Made by a program: the position numbers and the translations under genes. This document shows positions 1 to 8,038 of a stretch of DNA of 64,000 nucleotides, one piece after another; the first letter of the stretch is position 1; each line of letters starts with the position of its first letter. Under the pieces are notes generated by a model that searched no databases, was not told the origin of the DNA, and was given only the letters and a program-made list of their open reading frames with translations. The stretch is from Desulfovibrio legallii. GTDB lineage: Bacteria > Desulfobacterota > Desulfovibrionia > Desulfovibrionales > Desulfovibrionaceae. The DNA lies in NCBI RefSeq assembly GCF_900102485.1, contig NZ_FNBX01000014.1:1-64000 (forward strand), written 5' to 3'.

Positions 1-671
1 CCTTGCGCATGATAACCGGCTGTTTATAAATGCAGTCTTTTGGATAATGCGTACAGGTGCGCCGTGGCGAGATTTACCGCCGGACTTCGGCGGCTGGAGC
101 AACACGCACCGTCGCTTCATCCGCTGGCGTGACAAGGGAGTATGGGAGCGATTACTCGAAATTTTGATTGATGAGCCTGATTTTGAATGGCTGATGATCA
201 ACGCCAGCCATTGCAAGGTCCATCCCCATGCGGCAGGTGCAAAAGGTGGTAATCAGGACATGAGCCGCACAAAAGGGGGCTCAACACAAAATTGCATTTG
301 GCCGTGGATGCGCATGGTATGCCGCTCAGGGCCATTGTTACACAAGGTACAGTGGCAGATTGTGCGCAAACAATTGCTTTAATTAGCTTGGTTACCGCAG
401 AAAACCTTTTGGCTGACAATAGTTATGATACAGATACACGTCTTGATCAGGCTGAAAGGCAAGGAATGCTGCCGGTTATGCCTCCAAAAAAGAGTCGCAA
501 AAAGCAGCGCTATTATGGCAAGGAACTTTATAAGGCGCGCACTTGATAGAAAATGCATTTCTTCATCTGAAGCGGTGGCGCGGAATAGCCACTAGGTACA
601 CAAAGAATACGGCATCATTTCTTGCCGTCGTCCACATCAGGTGTATCTTTCTATGGGCCTCTATCTCGTGA
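1..671 (+). pseudogene. IS5-family transposase, 5'-truncated by window edge, frameshifted
   Basis: The reading frame is already open at base 2 and encodes the IS5-type block MRTGAPWRDLPPDFGGW. It continues to about base 275, where the homologous reading moves -1 at an A4G5 run (271-279) into the frame giving LHLAVDAHGMPLRAIVTQG. That first shift could be the programmed frameshift known for two-ORF IS5 elements (IS427-like group). A second shift near 540, apparently one missing base after codons for KAR, stops the protein at 546. The C-terminal codons LIENAFLHLKRWRG are still readable in the next frame to a TGA at 669-671. The element therefore looks dead. Its left end lies outside the window and I could not define the right inverted repeat. 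Confidence 0.85.
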
Positions 672-698
672 CTACACTATCTAGAATATAGACCTGAA

Positions 699-1080
699 AT
701 GACACGTGAGCGGCTGTTGAAAATCGCTAAGGAAGGCGATGCGGCTGTTCAACAAGAAATGTACGATAAGCTGTGCAACAAACTAGAAATACATACTAAA
801 ACGGCCCAAAAACGGCTAGTAAGCCCACAGATGTTTCGATTAGAGGAAATCGCTTTGTTACTGCTCACGTCAGCAAAATTACAAGCTTACGGAAGACATC
901 CAAGCTTCAAATGCAAAAATGCTTGAGAAGAACAAAAAATCCTTAACAGATGTAGATAAACAGCACCTTATGAATGCTTTTCAAAAGATGCGTGAAGTCA
1001 TTGAAATGTCGATGCAGCAAATAGCAGAATACAATGAATCACAAATTTTGCCAGATACGGCCCCAAATCAGTTTCCTTAA
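699..1080 (+). pseudogene. Unrecognised small ORF split over two frames
   Basis: Bases 699-926 encode 75 residues starting MTRERLLKIAKEGDAAVQQ. A second open stretch in another frame runs from about 844 to the TAA at 1078-1080 and encodes a charged, probably helical or coiled-coil segment (KLTEDIQASNAKMLEKNKKS, then a Met/Gln-rich part). The two join naturally around 875-890, so this may be one ~125-residue protein broken by a frameshift; two unrelated short ORFs are also possible. I do not recognise a family. The base composition is AT-rich like the rest of the island. Confidence 0.3.
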
Positions 1081-1155
1081 AGCTCTATTTCACTACCATT
1101 TCGTTATTAAAAGATAATAACAAAAGGTGGATGAGTTCAAGCAAGGAGAAAATCC

Positions 1156-1884
1156 GTGGAAATATTTTGGGTAATTGCGATTGTTCTAGGCGTTTTCTTA
1201 TTCTTCTACTCCGTGACTTGCGCTGCAAAAAAAAATGTTGATAGCGCGGATCTGCTAAAAGCGACAATTGATGAACTGAAAAAACTTGGCTTTACCCCTT
1301 CTCTGCAAGAAATTTTTATTGCGGACAAAACCTTTGAAGATCACCTTGCTAAGACAGGCAAATCTGATTGTCTGGTAAAAGTTTGTGGCATTGCCTGTGA
1401 CAGCGAAGCTAAAAAAATAGCTACTATCTCTAGTGCGGGCTTGTCTATTCATGGCTTCGATGAATTGCTCTCATGCTCTACCATTATTGACAACGAAACG
1501 ATGACAAGCACTTCTAGAGGCAGCCAAGTCGCTGGAGCCATTGTTGGTGGAGTACTACTTGGAGGTGTTGGTGCGTTAGTTGGCGCACTCACATCACAGA
1601 AAAAATCGCAGACCACAATAAAAAATGTCCAGATAAAGCTGGTGTTCAACAGTTTAGACAATCCAACATTTACACTCCCACTAATGCCTCCTCATCTTGC
1701 GAAAGATGCTGTGAGCAAAGCAACAAAGATTGAAGATTACTTTGCAGTAGTCCTTAGGCAGAATCAAAATGAAGAAGGAACGAAAAAGGACACTAAGATT
1801 TGCCCATTTTGCGCAGAAGAGGTAAAACTGGCCGCTATTGTCTGCAAACACTGCGGTAAAGATTTGCCAACAAAAGAGGCGTGA
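1156..1884 (+). CDS. Membrane-anchored protein with glycine zipper and C-terminal zinc ribbon
   Basis: This is a 242-residue protein starting at GTG, with AAGGAG at 1142-1147. Residues 3-20 form one hydrophobic N-terminal helix (IFWVIAIVLGVFLFFYSV). A middle domain of unknown fold follows. A glycine-zipper stretch at about 127-145 (VAGAIVGGVLLGGVGALVGA) could insert into or oligomerise in a membrane. The C terminus (about 216-234) has two CxxC pairs, CPFC and CKHC, spaced like the double zinc ribbon of many bacterial membrane proteins. No function can be assigned. It is AT-rich, lies in the island between broken mobile genes, and has no obvious operon partner. It appears intact. Confidence 0.75.
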   Translation: MEIFWVIAIVLGVFLFFYSVTCAAKKNVDSADLLKATIDELKKLGFTPSLQEIFIADKTFEDHLAKTGKSDCLVKVCGIACDSEAKKIATISSAGLSIHGFDELLSCSTIIDNETMTSTSRGSQVAGAIVGGVLLGGVGALVGALTSQKKSQTTIKNVQIKLVFNSLDNPTFTLPLMPPHLAKDAVSKATKIEDYFAVVLRQNQNEEGTKKDTKICPFCAEEVKLAAIVCKHCGKDLPTKEA

Positions 1885-1917
1885 CAGCTAATCCTTAGAT
1901 TCAATGGAGAGGGCCCA

Positions 1918-2184
1918 GTAAAACCCGCATTGCCTTTGAACGTATACTTTTTGGAGCTCGTTCGCCGAAAAGTGCATATTTGTTCCCCTCAGAGGCTGAA
2001 CCTTATCCAGTCGCAATAGGCGGGTTTGACCGACATTCAGCTCCTCTTAAGGCATCAGCGAGCCACTACGACAGACATTTACCTAAAAAGCGTATCGCCA
2101 GACATCAACCATTTGGCGGCTGTCATTGAAAATGCGGTTCAGCCAGCAGCTAGCCGTACGCACGAGGTTGAAGCCGACGGATAA
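1918..2184 (+). pseudogene. Tyrosine recombinase (integrase) C-terminal remnant
   Basis: Two adjoining frames hold pieces of the catalytic C-terminal domain of a phage-type integrase. The first (about 1920-2010) reads RSPKSAYLFPSEAEPYP, typical of the segment before the box-II region. The second (2026-2184) reads LTDIQLLLRHQRATTTDIYL, which is the box-II LxHxxxxxTxxYL motif with its catalytic tyrosine, and ends at TAA 2182-2184. No start and no N-terminal domain are left, and a deletion or frameshift separates the pieces. Together with the tRNA-Ser at 4.8 kb it suggests the island was integrated site-specifically and later lost its integrase. Confidence 0.75.
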
Positions 2185-2207
2185 CTCTGGATGGCCATAA
2201 CGCTTAA

Positions 2208-2239
2208 GGGCGGGTTGCTTCACTGCAACCCGCCCTTTT
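2208..2239 (+). terminator. Rho-independent terminator
   Basis: This is a perfect 11-bp stem, GGGCGGGTTGC (2208-2218) with GCAACCCGCCC (2225-2235), a 6-nt loop and a following TTTTCTT. It sits 24 bases after the integrase remnant's stop codon and is probably its original terminator. Confidence 0.9.
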
Positions 2240-2412
2240 CTTGTACTCAATGACACTGACGACAACACTGTGCCCAACGCCAGATAAATTTTATCACCTC
2301 GGGAAGATAAACAAAGCCGGTACAATCCTTTTTTTGTCTTTGGAAATGCCCACAAACAAACAGCAGCAAAATTGATATAGCAACCAACTTTCGAGCAAAA
2401 CGTAAAAACGTC

Positions 2413-2443
2413 TTGACGCAAACCACTGATTTTATGATATATT
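2413..2443 (+). promoter_or_regulatory. Candidate sigma-70 promoter upstream of small ORFs
   Basis: TTGACG (2413-2418) is followed by an AT-rich stretch with TGATAT (2435-2440, spacer 16) or TATATT (2438-2443, spacer 19). It lies about 85 bases upstream of a 31-codon ORF with a strong ribosome binding site. The AT-rich background makes chance matches likely. Confidence 0.35.
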
Positions 2444-2526
2444 GTTGCAATATAATACTCAGTGTGCTATAGAAATTAGTGATCCATGAACGACATGGCA
2501 ACCATAACCGGTCAGGAGGTAAAATC

Positions 2527-2622
2527 ATGGCCACAAACTTTATTATGGCATTACAAATGCCAGACCACATCCAACAAACATTTAACTTTCTTTATGATGA
2601 GGATTATCCATATGACCATTGA
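2527..2622 (+). CDS. Hypothetical 31-residue peptide
   Basis: A short ORF encodes MATNFIMALQMPDHIQQT and ends TYDH-like with a TGA at 2620-2622. Its start is preceded by AGGAGG at 2514-2519, the best ribosome binding site in the island. The peptide is acidic at the C terminus. It could be a genuine leader or small protein, or the surviving start of a longer lost gene. It overlaps the next short ORF. Confidence 0.3.
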   Translation: MATNFIMALQMPDHIQQTFNFLYDEDYPYDH

Positions 2623-2818
2623 TTATTTCAAAATTTTAAAAACGGCTGAGACCTTCTATATGATATTCAACATTATTCACCAGAAAGGATGTAATCCATT
2701 AATTAACATTATAATTCCACTCGATATGAACGTAAACTTTGCAATTTGTCCGAACATATTGTCATTTATTGACTCATGGACGTGGTTTCAAGGCTTCATC
2801 ACGGCGTTTTTGCAATAA
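2612..2818 (+). CDS. Hypothetical 68-residue hydrophobic peptide
   Basis: The ORF starts at ATG 2612 with GAGGA (2599-2603) upstream and overlaps the 3' end of the preceding 31-codon ORF, suggesting coupled translation. The product is rich in Ile, Phe and Leu (residues 28-50 hydrophobic) and ends with WTWFQGFITAFLQ. I recognise no family. The overlap arrangement resembles small toxin-type modules, but nothing in the sequence proves function. It may equally be decayed DNA. Confidence 0.25.
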   Translation: MTIDYFKILKTAETFYMIFNIIHQKGCNPLINIIIPLDMNVNFAICPNILSFIDSWTWFQGFITAFLQ

Positions 2819-2901
2819 CACTTGTAATCCCTTAGCGCGAAAGCACTCAAAACTGGAAAACTGGAAAATTGGTGAAACTGACATGGCTGGCTGCGCTCAC
2901 A

Positions 2902-2944
2902 ACATGCAAAGGGCTGATAGAAAATTTATCAGCCCTTTGCATGT
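2902..2944. repeat. 18-bp perfect inverted repeat (long hairpin)
   Basis: The arms ACATGCAAAGGGCTGATA (2902-2919) and TATCAGCCCTTTGCATGT (2927-2944) are exact reverse complements around a 7-nt loop, GAAAATT. There is no T-run after the stem on the + strand. It may be a factor-dependent terminator, a protein-binding palindrome or the scar of a mobile element. It lies between the small ORFs and the lipoprotein gene. Confidence 0.85.
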
Positions 2945-3027
2945 GCTTGCCTCTGGCGCAAAGTCACAAACATGTATACCATAGAAGGTGAAATCACTTT
3001 ATTTGCTTCTCGTGTAAGGAAAATACT

Positions 3028-3411
3028 ATGGCTGGCCAAATTATTTGCATCTCATGTATGCAGCGCATGGATCGTTTTCGCTACACCGCGATTCACCTCC
3101 TCTTATTTACCTCAATTTTATTTTACGGGTGTGCATCACAGGACTATCATCTAACAAAATTTAGGCCGACGACTCAAGATGAACAGTATCAATACTATTT
3201 ATATGAATCTTTTGCAGATGCAGCATATCCAGTAGACTCTGACGATGCTGAAAAGATACGCCTTCAATGGCTAAAAAAATGGATTTCAGAGAACAACATT
3301 ACAAATAAATTTGATATTACTTCTAGACGCACAGTTAAGAAGAGTTCTGGATTGTTTGGCGATATCTACGATATTTATTATGAAGTGAGAGTTCACAACG
3401 ACATTAATTGA
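3028..3411 (+). CDS. Small lipoprotein, unknown function
   Basis: This is a 127-residue protein. The first ATG (3028) has AAGGAA at 3016-3021 and is the best-supported start, giving a long basic N-region before the hydrophobic segment IHLLLFTSILFYGC. The lipobox Cys follows at about residue 35 (FYGC-AS). Internal ATGs at 3058 or 3067 would give a more usual signal length. The mature part is about 90 residues, charged, with no recognised domain. The gene lies 19 bases upstream of the dGTPase-like gene on the same strand and is probably cotranscribed with it. The AT-rich composition fits the island. Confidence 0.6.
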   Translation: MAGQIICISCMQRMDRFRYTAIHLLLFTSILFYGCASQDYHLTKFRPTTQDEQYQYYLYESFADAAYPVDSDDAEKIRLQWLKKWISENNITNKFDITSRRTVKKSSGLFGDIYDIYYEVRVHNDIN

Positions 3412-3430
3412 AAAATATAAAGGGTTTATC

Positions 3431-4687
3431 ATGGCAAACATAGAAGATAGTAAATTGCTTTCAAAAAGAATTCATACTGAAGATAACAACTTCTTAGATG
3501 GTAGAAAATGTTTTCAGCTTGACAGAGATAGAATCATTCACTCACGCGCATTTCGGCGACTGATGCATAAGACTCAAATTTTTAACGCCAACAAAGGCGA
3601 CCATTATCGCAACAGACTTACACACACCATTGAAGTTTCCCAAATTGCACGCACTATCGCCAGACTGTTAAGTGCAAATGAAGACCTTGTTGAAGCTATT
3701 GCATTGGGTCACGACCTTGGACACACCCCATTTGGTCATATTGGTGAAAGAACCATAAGAGAACTACTCGATAAAGAGACAGTACAAGATAGAACTTCCG
3801 AGTTCAAATTGGGCTTTAAACACAATTTTCAATCTGTGCATATTGTTGCTAACATTGAAGAACGCTGTGATGAATACAAAGGATTAAATCTCACAACTGC
3901 TACAAAAGAAGGTATTCTGAAGCATACAAGCATTAATCACCATGACTACAGCGATGTACTTTCAAAAGAAACATTATTTTTGGACAAAAATAATTCAATC
4001 ACTATTGAAGGACAAATTGTAGCCATTGCAGATGAAATAGCGCAAGTGACACACGACATAGAAGACGGAATACGCAGCAATATAATTGACTTTAACGATT
4101 TCATAAAGTTGGAATTAGTGGCAAAATATGCAAAGACAAAACATTTTTTCAAAGGCGAATGTACAGAGTGCAAGAGATTTGAAGTCTCTTACAACAACAA
4201 AAATCGCATAATAAAAGGGCTAGTTGGATGTTTCATTAATGATGTTCATCAGAATTCCAACAAACTAATTTCAGAGTACCATAAAAACCATACAGAACCT
4301 GATTTTATGACAGAATCCAATATCTATCATGAAAAATGTGTATGTTTTTCAGATGAGTACACTAATGGAATTGAGGAAATATCAAAATTTAGAAATTCTG
4401 CAATTCTTTCATCCCAAGAGATATCACAATCTGATTCAAAGTCTGAATTTTTTATTAAACAAATATTCAATGCTTACAAAGCACACCCTATGCAATTACC
4501 AGATTACATTTTAAAAAGATTCACCGGCTTTGAAAAACGACCACAAAACCAACAAGAGCTAGGTAATTTTAGCCGAAACAAATTGTATCGATGCATCGCA
4601 GACCATATTGCCGGAATGACCGACCAATTTGCTTGTCGAGAGTACATTCGCTTGTATATGCCGGATGCCCAACTAATTGGCGGTTAA
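3431..4687 (+). CDS. dGTPase-like HD-domain triphosphohydrolase
   Basis: This 418-residue protein belongs to the deoxyguanosinetriphosphate triphosphohydrolase family, whose members cleave dNTPs to nucleoside and tripolyphosphate. The diagnostic N-terminal block is present: RAFRRLMHKTQIF (39-51), HYRNRLTHTIEV (58-69) and the HD metal site ALGHDLGHTPFGH (91-103). Downstream ligand segments HTSINHHDY and IADEIAQVTHDIEDG also match the family. A pair of cysteines around residue 240 (ECTEC) sits in an insert. Length is normal and the frame intact. It is AT-rich and within the island. Some family members act in phage defence by draining dNTPs, so a defence role is a reasonable inference but not shown. 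The name dgt is avoided because the subfamily cannot be told by eye. Confidence 0.85.
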   Translation: MANIEDSKLLSKRIHTEDNNFLDGRKCFQLDRDRIIHSRAFRRLMHKTQIFNANKGDHYRNRLTHTIEVSQIARTIARLLSANEDLVEAIALGHDLGHTPFGHIGERTIRELLDKETVQDRTSEFKLGFKHNFQSVHIVANIEERCDEYKGLNLTTATKEGILKHTSINHHDYSDVLSKETLFLDKNNSITIEGQIVAIADEIAQVTHDIEDGIRSNIIDFNDFIKLELVAKYAKTKHFFKGECTECKRFEVSYNNKNRIIKGLVGCFINDVHQNSNKLISEYHKNHTEPDFMTESNIYHEKCVCFSDEYTNGIEEISKFRNSAILSSQEISQSDSKSEFFIKQIFNAYKAHPMQLPDYILKRFTGFEKRPQNQQELGNFSRNKLYRCIADHIAGMTDQFACREYIRLYMPDAQLIGG

Positions 4688-4772
4688 TTTTCTCCACAGA
4701 TCGAGCCAAAGTATGCATGACGGTATGCATGATAGTCGCGCACTCGCTAAAAACATACCCTTTTTGAACGCG

Positions 4773-4810
4773 AAAACGGCGTGTTGCAATCTAAAGCAAC
4801 ACGCCGTTTT
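4773..4810. terminator. Bidirectional Rho-independent terminator
   Basis: A perfect 15-bp stem AAAACGGCGTGTTGC (4773-4787) pairs with GCAACACGCCGTTTT (4796-4810), with an 8-nt loop and a T-run on both strands. It lies between the rightward dGTPase-like gene and the leftward tRNA-Ser and can end both transcripts. Confidence 0.9.
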
Positions 4811-4823
4811 TATTACGTATTAA

Positions 4824-4917
4824 TGGCGGAGAGGGTGGGATTCGAACCCACGTAGGAGCTATTAACCCCTAACTCGATTTCGAGTCGAGCGCGTTACGGC
4901 CGCTTCGCTACCTCTCC
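4824..4917 (-). tRNA. tRNA-Ser(CGA)
   Basis: On the minus strand the gene begins GGAGAGGTAGCGAAGCGG. The anticodon arm CTCGA-CTCGAAA-TCGAG gives anticodon CGA (reads UCG). A long variable arm typical of Ser tRNAs, the T-loop GTTCGAATC, the acceptor complement CCTCTCC, discriminator G and an encoded CCA (4824-4826) follow. The 7-bp acceptor stem is perfect. Its 3' end faces the AT-rich island, the usual geometry of tRNA-targeted integration. Confidence 0.96.
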
Positions 4918-4951
4918 GCAGGCTTACGGCATACGGGCAAGCCGAGGGCGT

Positions 4952-4980
4952 TGTATAGCCCATGCGGGGCGAAAAAGCAA
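4952..4980 (-). promoter_or_regulatory. Promoter of tRNA-Ser
   Basis: On the minus strand TTGCTT (4980-4975) is followed after 17 bases by TATACA (4957-4952), placing transcription start about 28 bases ahead of the mature tRNA 5' end. Confidence 0.5.
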
Positions 4981-5054
4981 TGGCGCGGGGCGCGGGGCAG
5001 CGTCGTCCGCGGGGCGGGTCTGTCGCCGACCGGCTGTCGGCCGTTGGGCCGCCA

Positions 5055-6269
5055 TTACACCGCATCCAGCAGAAAGTTGTCGCGGTGGATCACTTCCGGG
5101 TAGTGGGCGTCGCCCAGGATGGCGGCCACCTCGTGGCGCTTCAGGCCCATGATTTTTTTGAGGTCCGCGGCGCTGTAATTGCTCAGGCCCACGCCCAGGC
5201 TGCGGCCCTGGTGCAGCACGCGCACCAGCGCGCCTTGCTGAAAACTCCCTTCCACCCCATGCACGCCGCCGGGCAGCAGGCTGCCGCCCTGCTGGCGCAG
5301 GGCCCTGGCCGCGCCCGCATCCACCTGCACGCTGCCCGCCGGGTCGGATTGGTAGGCCAGCCAGAACTTGCGCCGGGGAATGGGCTGCCGCCCGGCCCGC
5401 ACCCAGGTGCCGCAGGCCAGGGGGTCATAGCCCGCGGGCGTGGGGCAGACCCCGGCGGCCGCCAGCGCGCGGGAGATGACCTGGGGTTCGCGCCCCGGCA
5501 GAATATAGGTGGGCACGCCGATCTGCGCCGCACGCCGCGCGCCCAGGAGTTTGGAATACATGCCGCCCGTGCCCACTGAGGTTTTGCCGCCACAGAGCTG
5601 GGCCAGATCCAGGGCCGCCACGTCGTCGATGCGCTCCAGCACCGGCGCGTGGGGATTGCGCTCCGGATTGGCGGCCAGCACGCCCGGCGAAGAAGTGAGA
5701 TTGATGCAGAGGTCCGCGCCCGTCAGGTTGGCCAGCAAACTGGCCAGGCAGTCGTTATCGCCGAACTTGAGCTCGCTGACGGAGACTGTGTCGTTTTCAT
5801 TGACCACGGGCAGCACGCCCCAGTGCAGCAGCTCCGCAAAGGTATTGCTGGCGTTGAGGAAACGCTGCCGGGCGCGCAGGTCGTCGCGCGTGAGCAGCAC
5901 TTGCGCCGTGGGCACCCCGTGGACGTAAAAAGCCTTGTCCCAGGCGCGCACCAGCTGCCCCTGCCCCACAGCGGCAGCGGCCTGCCTGGCGGCCAGGCCC
6001 ACGGTTTCCACGGTCTGCCCGTGGGCTGCCAGGGCCGCACGACCCGCAGCCACCGCGCCGGAGGATACCAGCACCACGCGCCGCGGCTCCGTCTGCCCAG
6101 GCACGGGCAGGGCCCGCAGGGCCGCCAGCTGTGCGGCCAGACCGGTGAGCACTGCGGCGTTGAGCCCCTGGGCGTCGGTCAGCACGGCGCTGCCCACCTT
6201 GACCACCACCACCCTGGCCTGCGCAAGAATGCGGGCGCGTTCCTCCCGCCAGTCGTCAACGTGCGTCAT
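5055..6269 (-). CDS. proB: Glutamate 5-kinase
   Basis: This enzyme catalyses ATP-dependent phosphorylation of glutamate, the first step of proline synthesis, in the cytoplasm. The start at 6269 (MTHVDDWREE) has AAAGGAAA just upstream; the open frame extends further but would overlap the neighbouring gene. The kinase domain opens with VVVKVGSAVLT and contains LVSSGAVAAG, FGDNDCLASLLA and GTGGMYSKLLGA. The last ~80 residues form a PUA domain, normal for the long bacterial ProB (404 residues). It lies 40 bases downstream of obgE on the same strand, a pairing seen in many deltaproteobacteria; proA is not in the window. Confidence 0.95.
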   Translation of the reverse strand: MTHVDDWREERARILAQARVVVVKVGSAVLTDAQGLNAAVLTGLAAQLAALRALPVPGQTEPRRVVLVSSGAVAAGRAALAAHGQTVETVGLAARQAAAAVGQGQLVRAWDKAFYVHGVPTAQVLLTRDDLRARQRFLNASNTFAELLHWGVLPVVNENDTVSVSELKFGDNDCLASLLANLTGADLCINLTSSPGVLAANPERNPHAPVLERIDDVAALDLAQLCGGKTSVGTGGMYSKLLGARRAAQIGVPTYILPGREPQVISRALAAAGVCPTPAGYDPLACGTWVRAGRQPIPRRKFWLAYQSDPAGSVQVDAGAARALRQQGGSLLPGGVHGVEGSFQQGALVRVLHQGRSLGVGLSNYSAADLKKIMGLKRHEVAAILGDAHYPEVIHRDNFLLDAV

Positions 6270-6309
6270 GCGGCTTTCCTTTACGGGCGCTCCCAGCGCC
6301 GCGGGCGGG

Positions 6310-7410
6310 TCACTCCCTGGTGTAGATGACCTCAATTTCAGGAAATTCCTCATCCTCCACCTGCACAGGCTCCTGCGCGCGCACCAAAGGCGCGTGGGGT
6401 TCCGCGGCGTCGCGCAGTCGCCACAGCTCGGCCGTCAGGGGCTCCAGGCCCAGGCCATCGCGGGCGGAAATGAAAAAAATTTGCCGCCCGTCGGCCTTGG
6501 CACGGGCCTCCAGGGCCGCCAGCCGCTCCGGCGGGAGCAGGTCGATCTTGTTGACCACCTCCACCTGACGGCGCTGGGCCAGATCGGGATCAAAGCGGCG
6601 CAGCTCTTCATTGATAAGGCCGAAACCCGCCCAAGGGTCCGCGTCGTTGACGTCCTCGGCGCTGAGGATATGGACCAGGAAGCGGGTGCGCTCCACATGC
6701 TTGAGAAAGCGCAGGCCCAGGCCCTGGCCCTGGTGCGCGCCTTCGATCAGGCCGGGAATGTCGGCCAGCACCAGGCGCTTACCCGGATCGGCGTCGTCGA
6801 TCATAACCCCCAGGTTGGGCGTGAGGGTGGTGAAGGGATAGGCGGCGATTTTGGGCCGGGCCGCGGAAACGCGGCTGATGAAGGTGGATTTGCCCGCATT
6901 GGGCAGGCCGATAAGCCCGGCGTCGGCCAGGATTTTCAGCTCCAGCCGCAACTGGCGGATTTCGCCCGGTTCGCCGGGCTGGGCAAAACGCGGGGCACGC
7001 ATGGTGGAGGACTTGAAATGCTCGTTGCCCTTGCCGCCGCGGCCGCCCTGGGCCACAGTCACCACGGCCTGAGGGTCGCTGAGGTCGGCCAGCAGACGCT
7101 CGCCTTCCGCGTCCTCCACAAAAACCAGGGTGCCCACGGGCAGGTGCAGCGCCAGATCTTCGCCCTTGCGGCCGTCGCACTGGCTGCCCTGGCCGGGGCG
7201 GCCGTTCTGGGCCTCGTACAGACGCTTGAGGCGAAAGTCGTACAAAGAAAGCAGCCGACCGTCGGCCTTGAGCAGCACGCTGCCGCCATCGCCGCCGTTG
7301 CCGCCATCCGGGCCGCCGCGGGGCACGAATTTCTCGCGCCGGAAGGAAACGCAGCCGTGGCCGCCCTTGCCCGCGCGCACTTCAATGCGCGCTTCGTCAA
7401 CAAAACGCAT
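6310..7410 (-). CDS. obgE: Obg GTPase involved in ribosome assembly
   Basis: This 366-residue GTPase associates with the 50S ribosomal subunit and links ribosome maturation to stress. The Gly-rich N-terminal Obg fold is evident (MRFVDEARIEVRAGKGGHGC, then GGPDGGNGGDGGSV). The G domain has G1 GLPNAGKST (about 167), G3 DIPGL and G4 NKID, and the C-terminal extension is short. The start at 7410 has AAAGGA upstream. The conserved order rplU-rpmA-obgE-proB supports the call. The gap to rpmA is 239 bases and holds only GC-rich sequence with weak hairpins. Confidence 0.96.
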   Translation of the reverse strand: MRFVDEARIEVRAGKGGHGCVSFRREKFVPRGGPDGGNGGDGGSVLLKADGRLLSLYDFRLKRLYEAQNGRPGQGSQCDGRKGEDLALHLPVGTLVFVEDAEGERLLADLSDPQAVVTVAQGGRGGKGNEHFKSSTMRAPRFAQPGEPGEIRQLRLELKILADAGLIGLPNAGKSTFISRVSAARPKIAAYPFTTLTPNLGVMIDDADPGKRLVLADIPGLIEGAHQGQGLGLRFLKHVERTRFLVHILSAEDVNDADPWAGFGLINEELRRFDPDLAQRRQVEVVNKIDLLPPERLAALEARAKADGRQIFFISARDGLGLEPLTAELWRLRDAAEPHAPLVRAQEPVQVEDEEFPEIEVIYTRE

Positions 7411-7649
7411 AAAAATATCCTTTGCCGGGCAGGGCCGACAGACGCTTGACAGGGCGAACAGCCGGACGCGGACGGGCAACGGACGCCGCGCGGCCGCGCC
7501 GCATGTTCTGGGCGCAAGCGCCCGAACCCGTGGGGAGAGGGGCTGGCGAGCGGGGGCCGCCGCCGGCGCTGCAGCGCCAACGCCGAAAGGGAAGAGGCTG
7601 TGCGGCCCCTTCCCTGTAACGGCGCATAAAAGCGTGACGCGAAGAAGGG

Positions 7650-7919
7650 CTAGCCTTCGGGCGCGTCCACATGCACGCGGGTGAGCACGCGGCGCTTGCG
7701 CAGATATTTTTCAAAGCGCACCACGCCGTCCACCTTGGCGAACAGGGTGAAATCCCTGCCCATGCCCACGTTGGCACCGGGGTACACCGTGGTGCCCAGC
7801 TGCCGGACCAGAATGCTGCCGGCGAGCACGGGCTGGCCGCCGAAACGCTTAACGCCGCGCCGTTGACCGGCGCTGTCGCGGCCGTTGCGCGAAGAGCCGC
7901 CTGCTTTTTTATGAGCCAT
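7650..7919 (-). CDS. rpmA: 50S ribosomal protein L27
   Basis: L27 sits at the peptidyl-transferase centre of the 50S subunit. The 89-residue product starts [20 protein letters not shown], the typical N-terminal tail, and continues [20 protein letters not shown] and [17 protein letters not shown]. There is no firmicute-style cleavable N-terminal extension. The start at 7919 has GGGAGG upstream. It follows rplU by about 120 bases and is surely in the same transcript. Confidence 0.98.
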   Translation of the reverse strand: MAHKKAGGSSRNGRDSAGQRRGVKRFGGQPVLAGSILVRQLGTTVYPGANVGMGRDFTLFAKVDGVVRFEKYLRKRRVLTRVHVDAPEG

Positions 7920-8038
7920 GAGAGCCTCCCAGAAAAGCCGACCCGGAGTCGGCAAGGGGCACGGCCATGCCGCACAGGCCCCGCCCGCGCCGCAGAGAAA
8001 GCGCGACGCGGCAAAGGAGCCGGATCCGCCCCGAAAAG

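Noticed and set aside
1903..1916. GGAGAGGG near the integrase remnant as a tRNA-Ser attachment-site copy
   Set aside because: Only about eight bases match the tRNA 3' end, far too short for an att core.
2083..2570. Minus-strand ORFs of 107-112 codons in the island
   Set aside because: They overlap the integrase remnant and a strong terminator on the other strand, lack ribosome binding sites and have no recognisable features.
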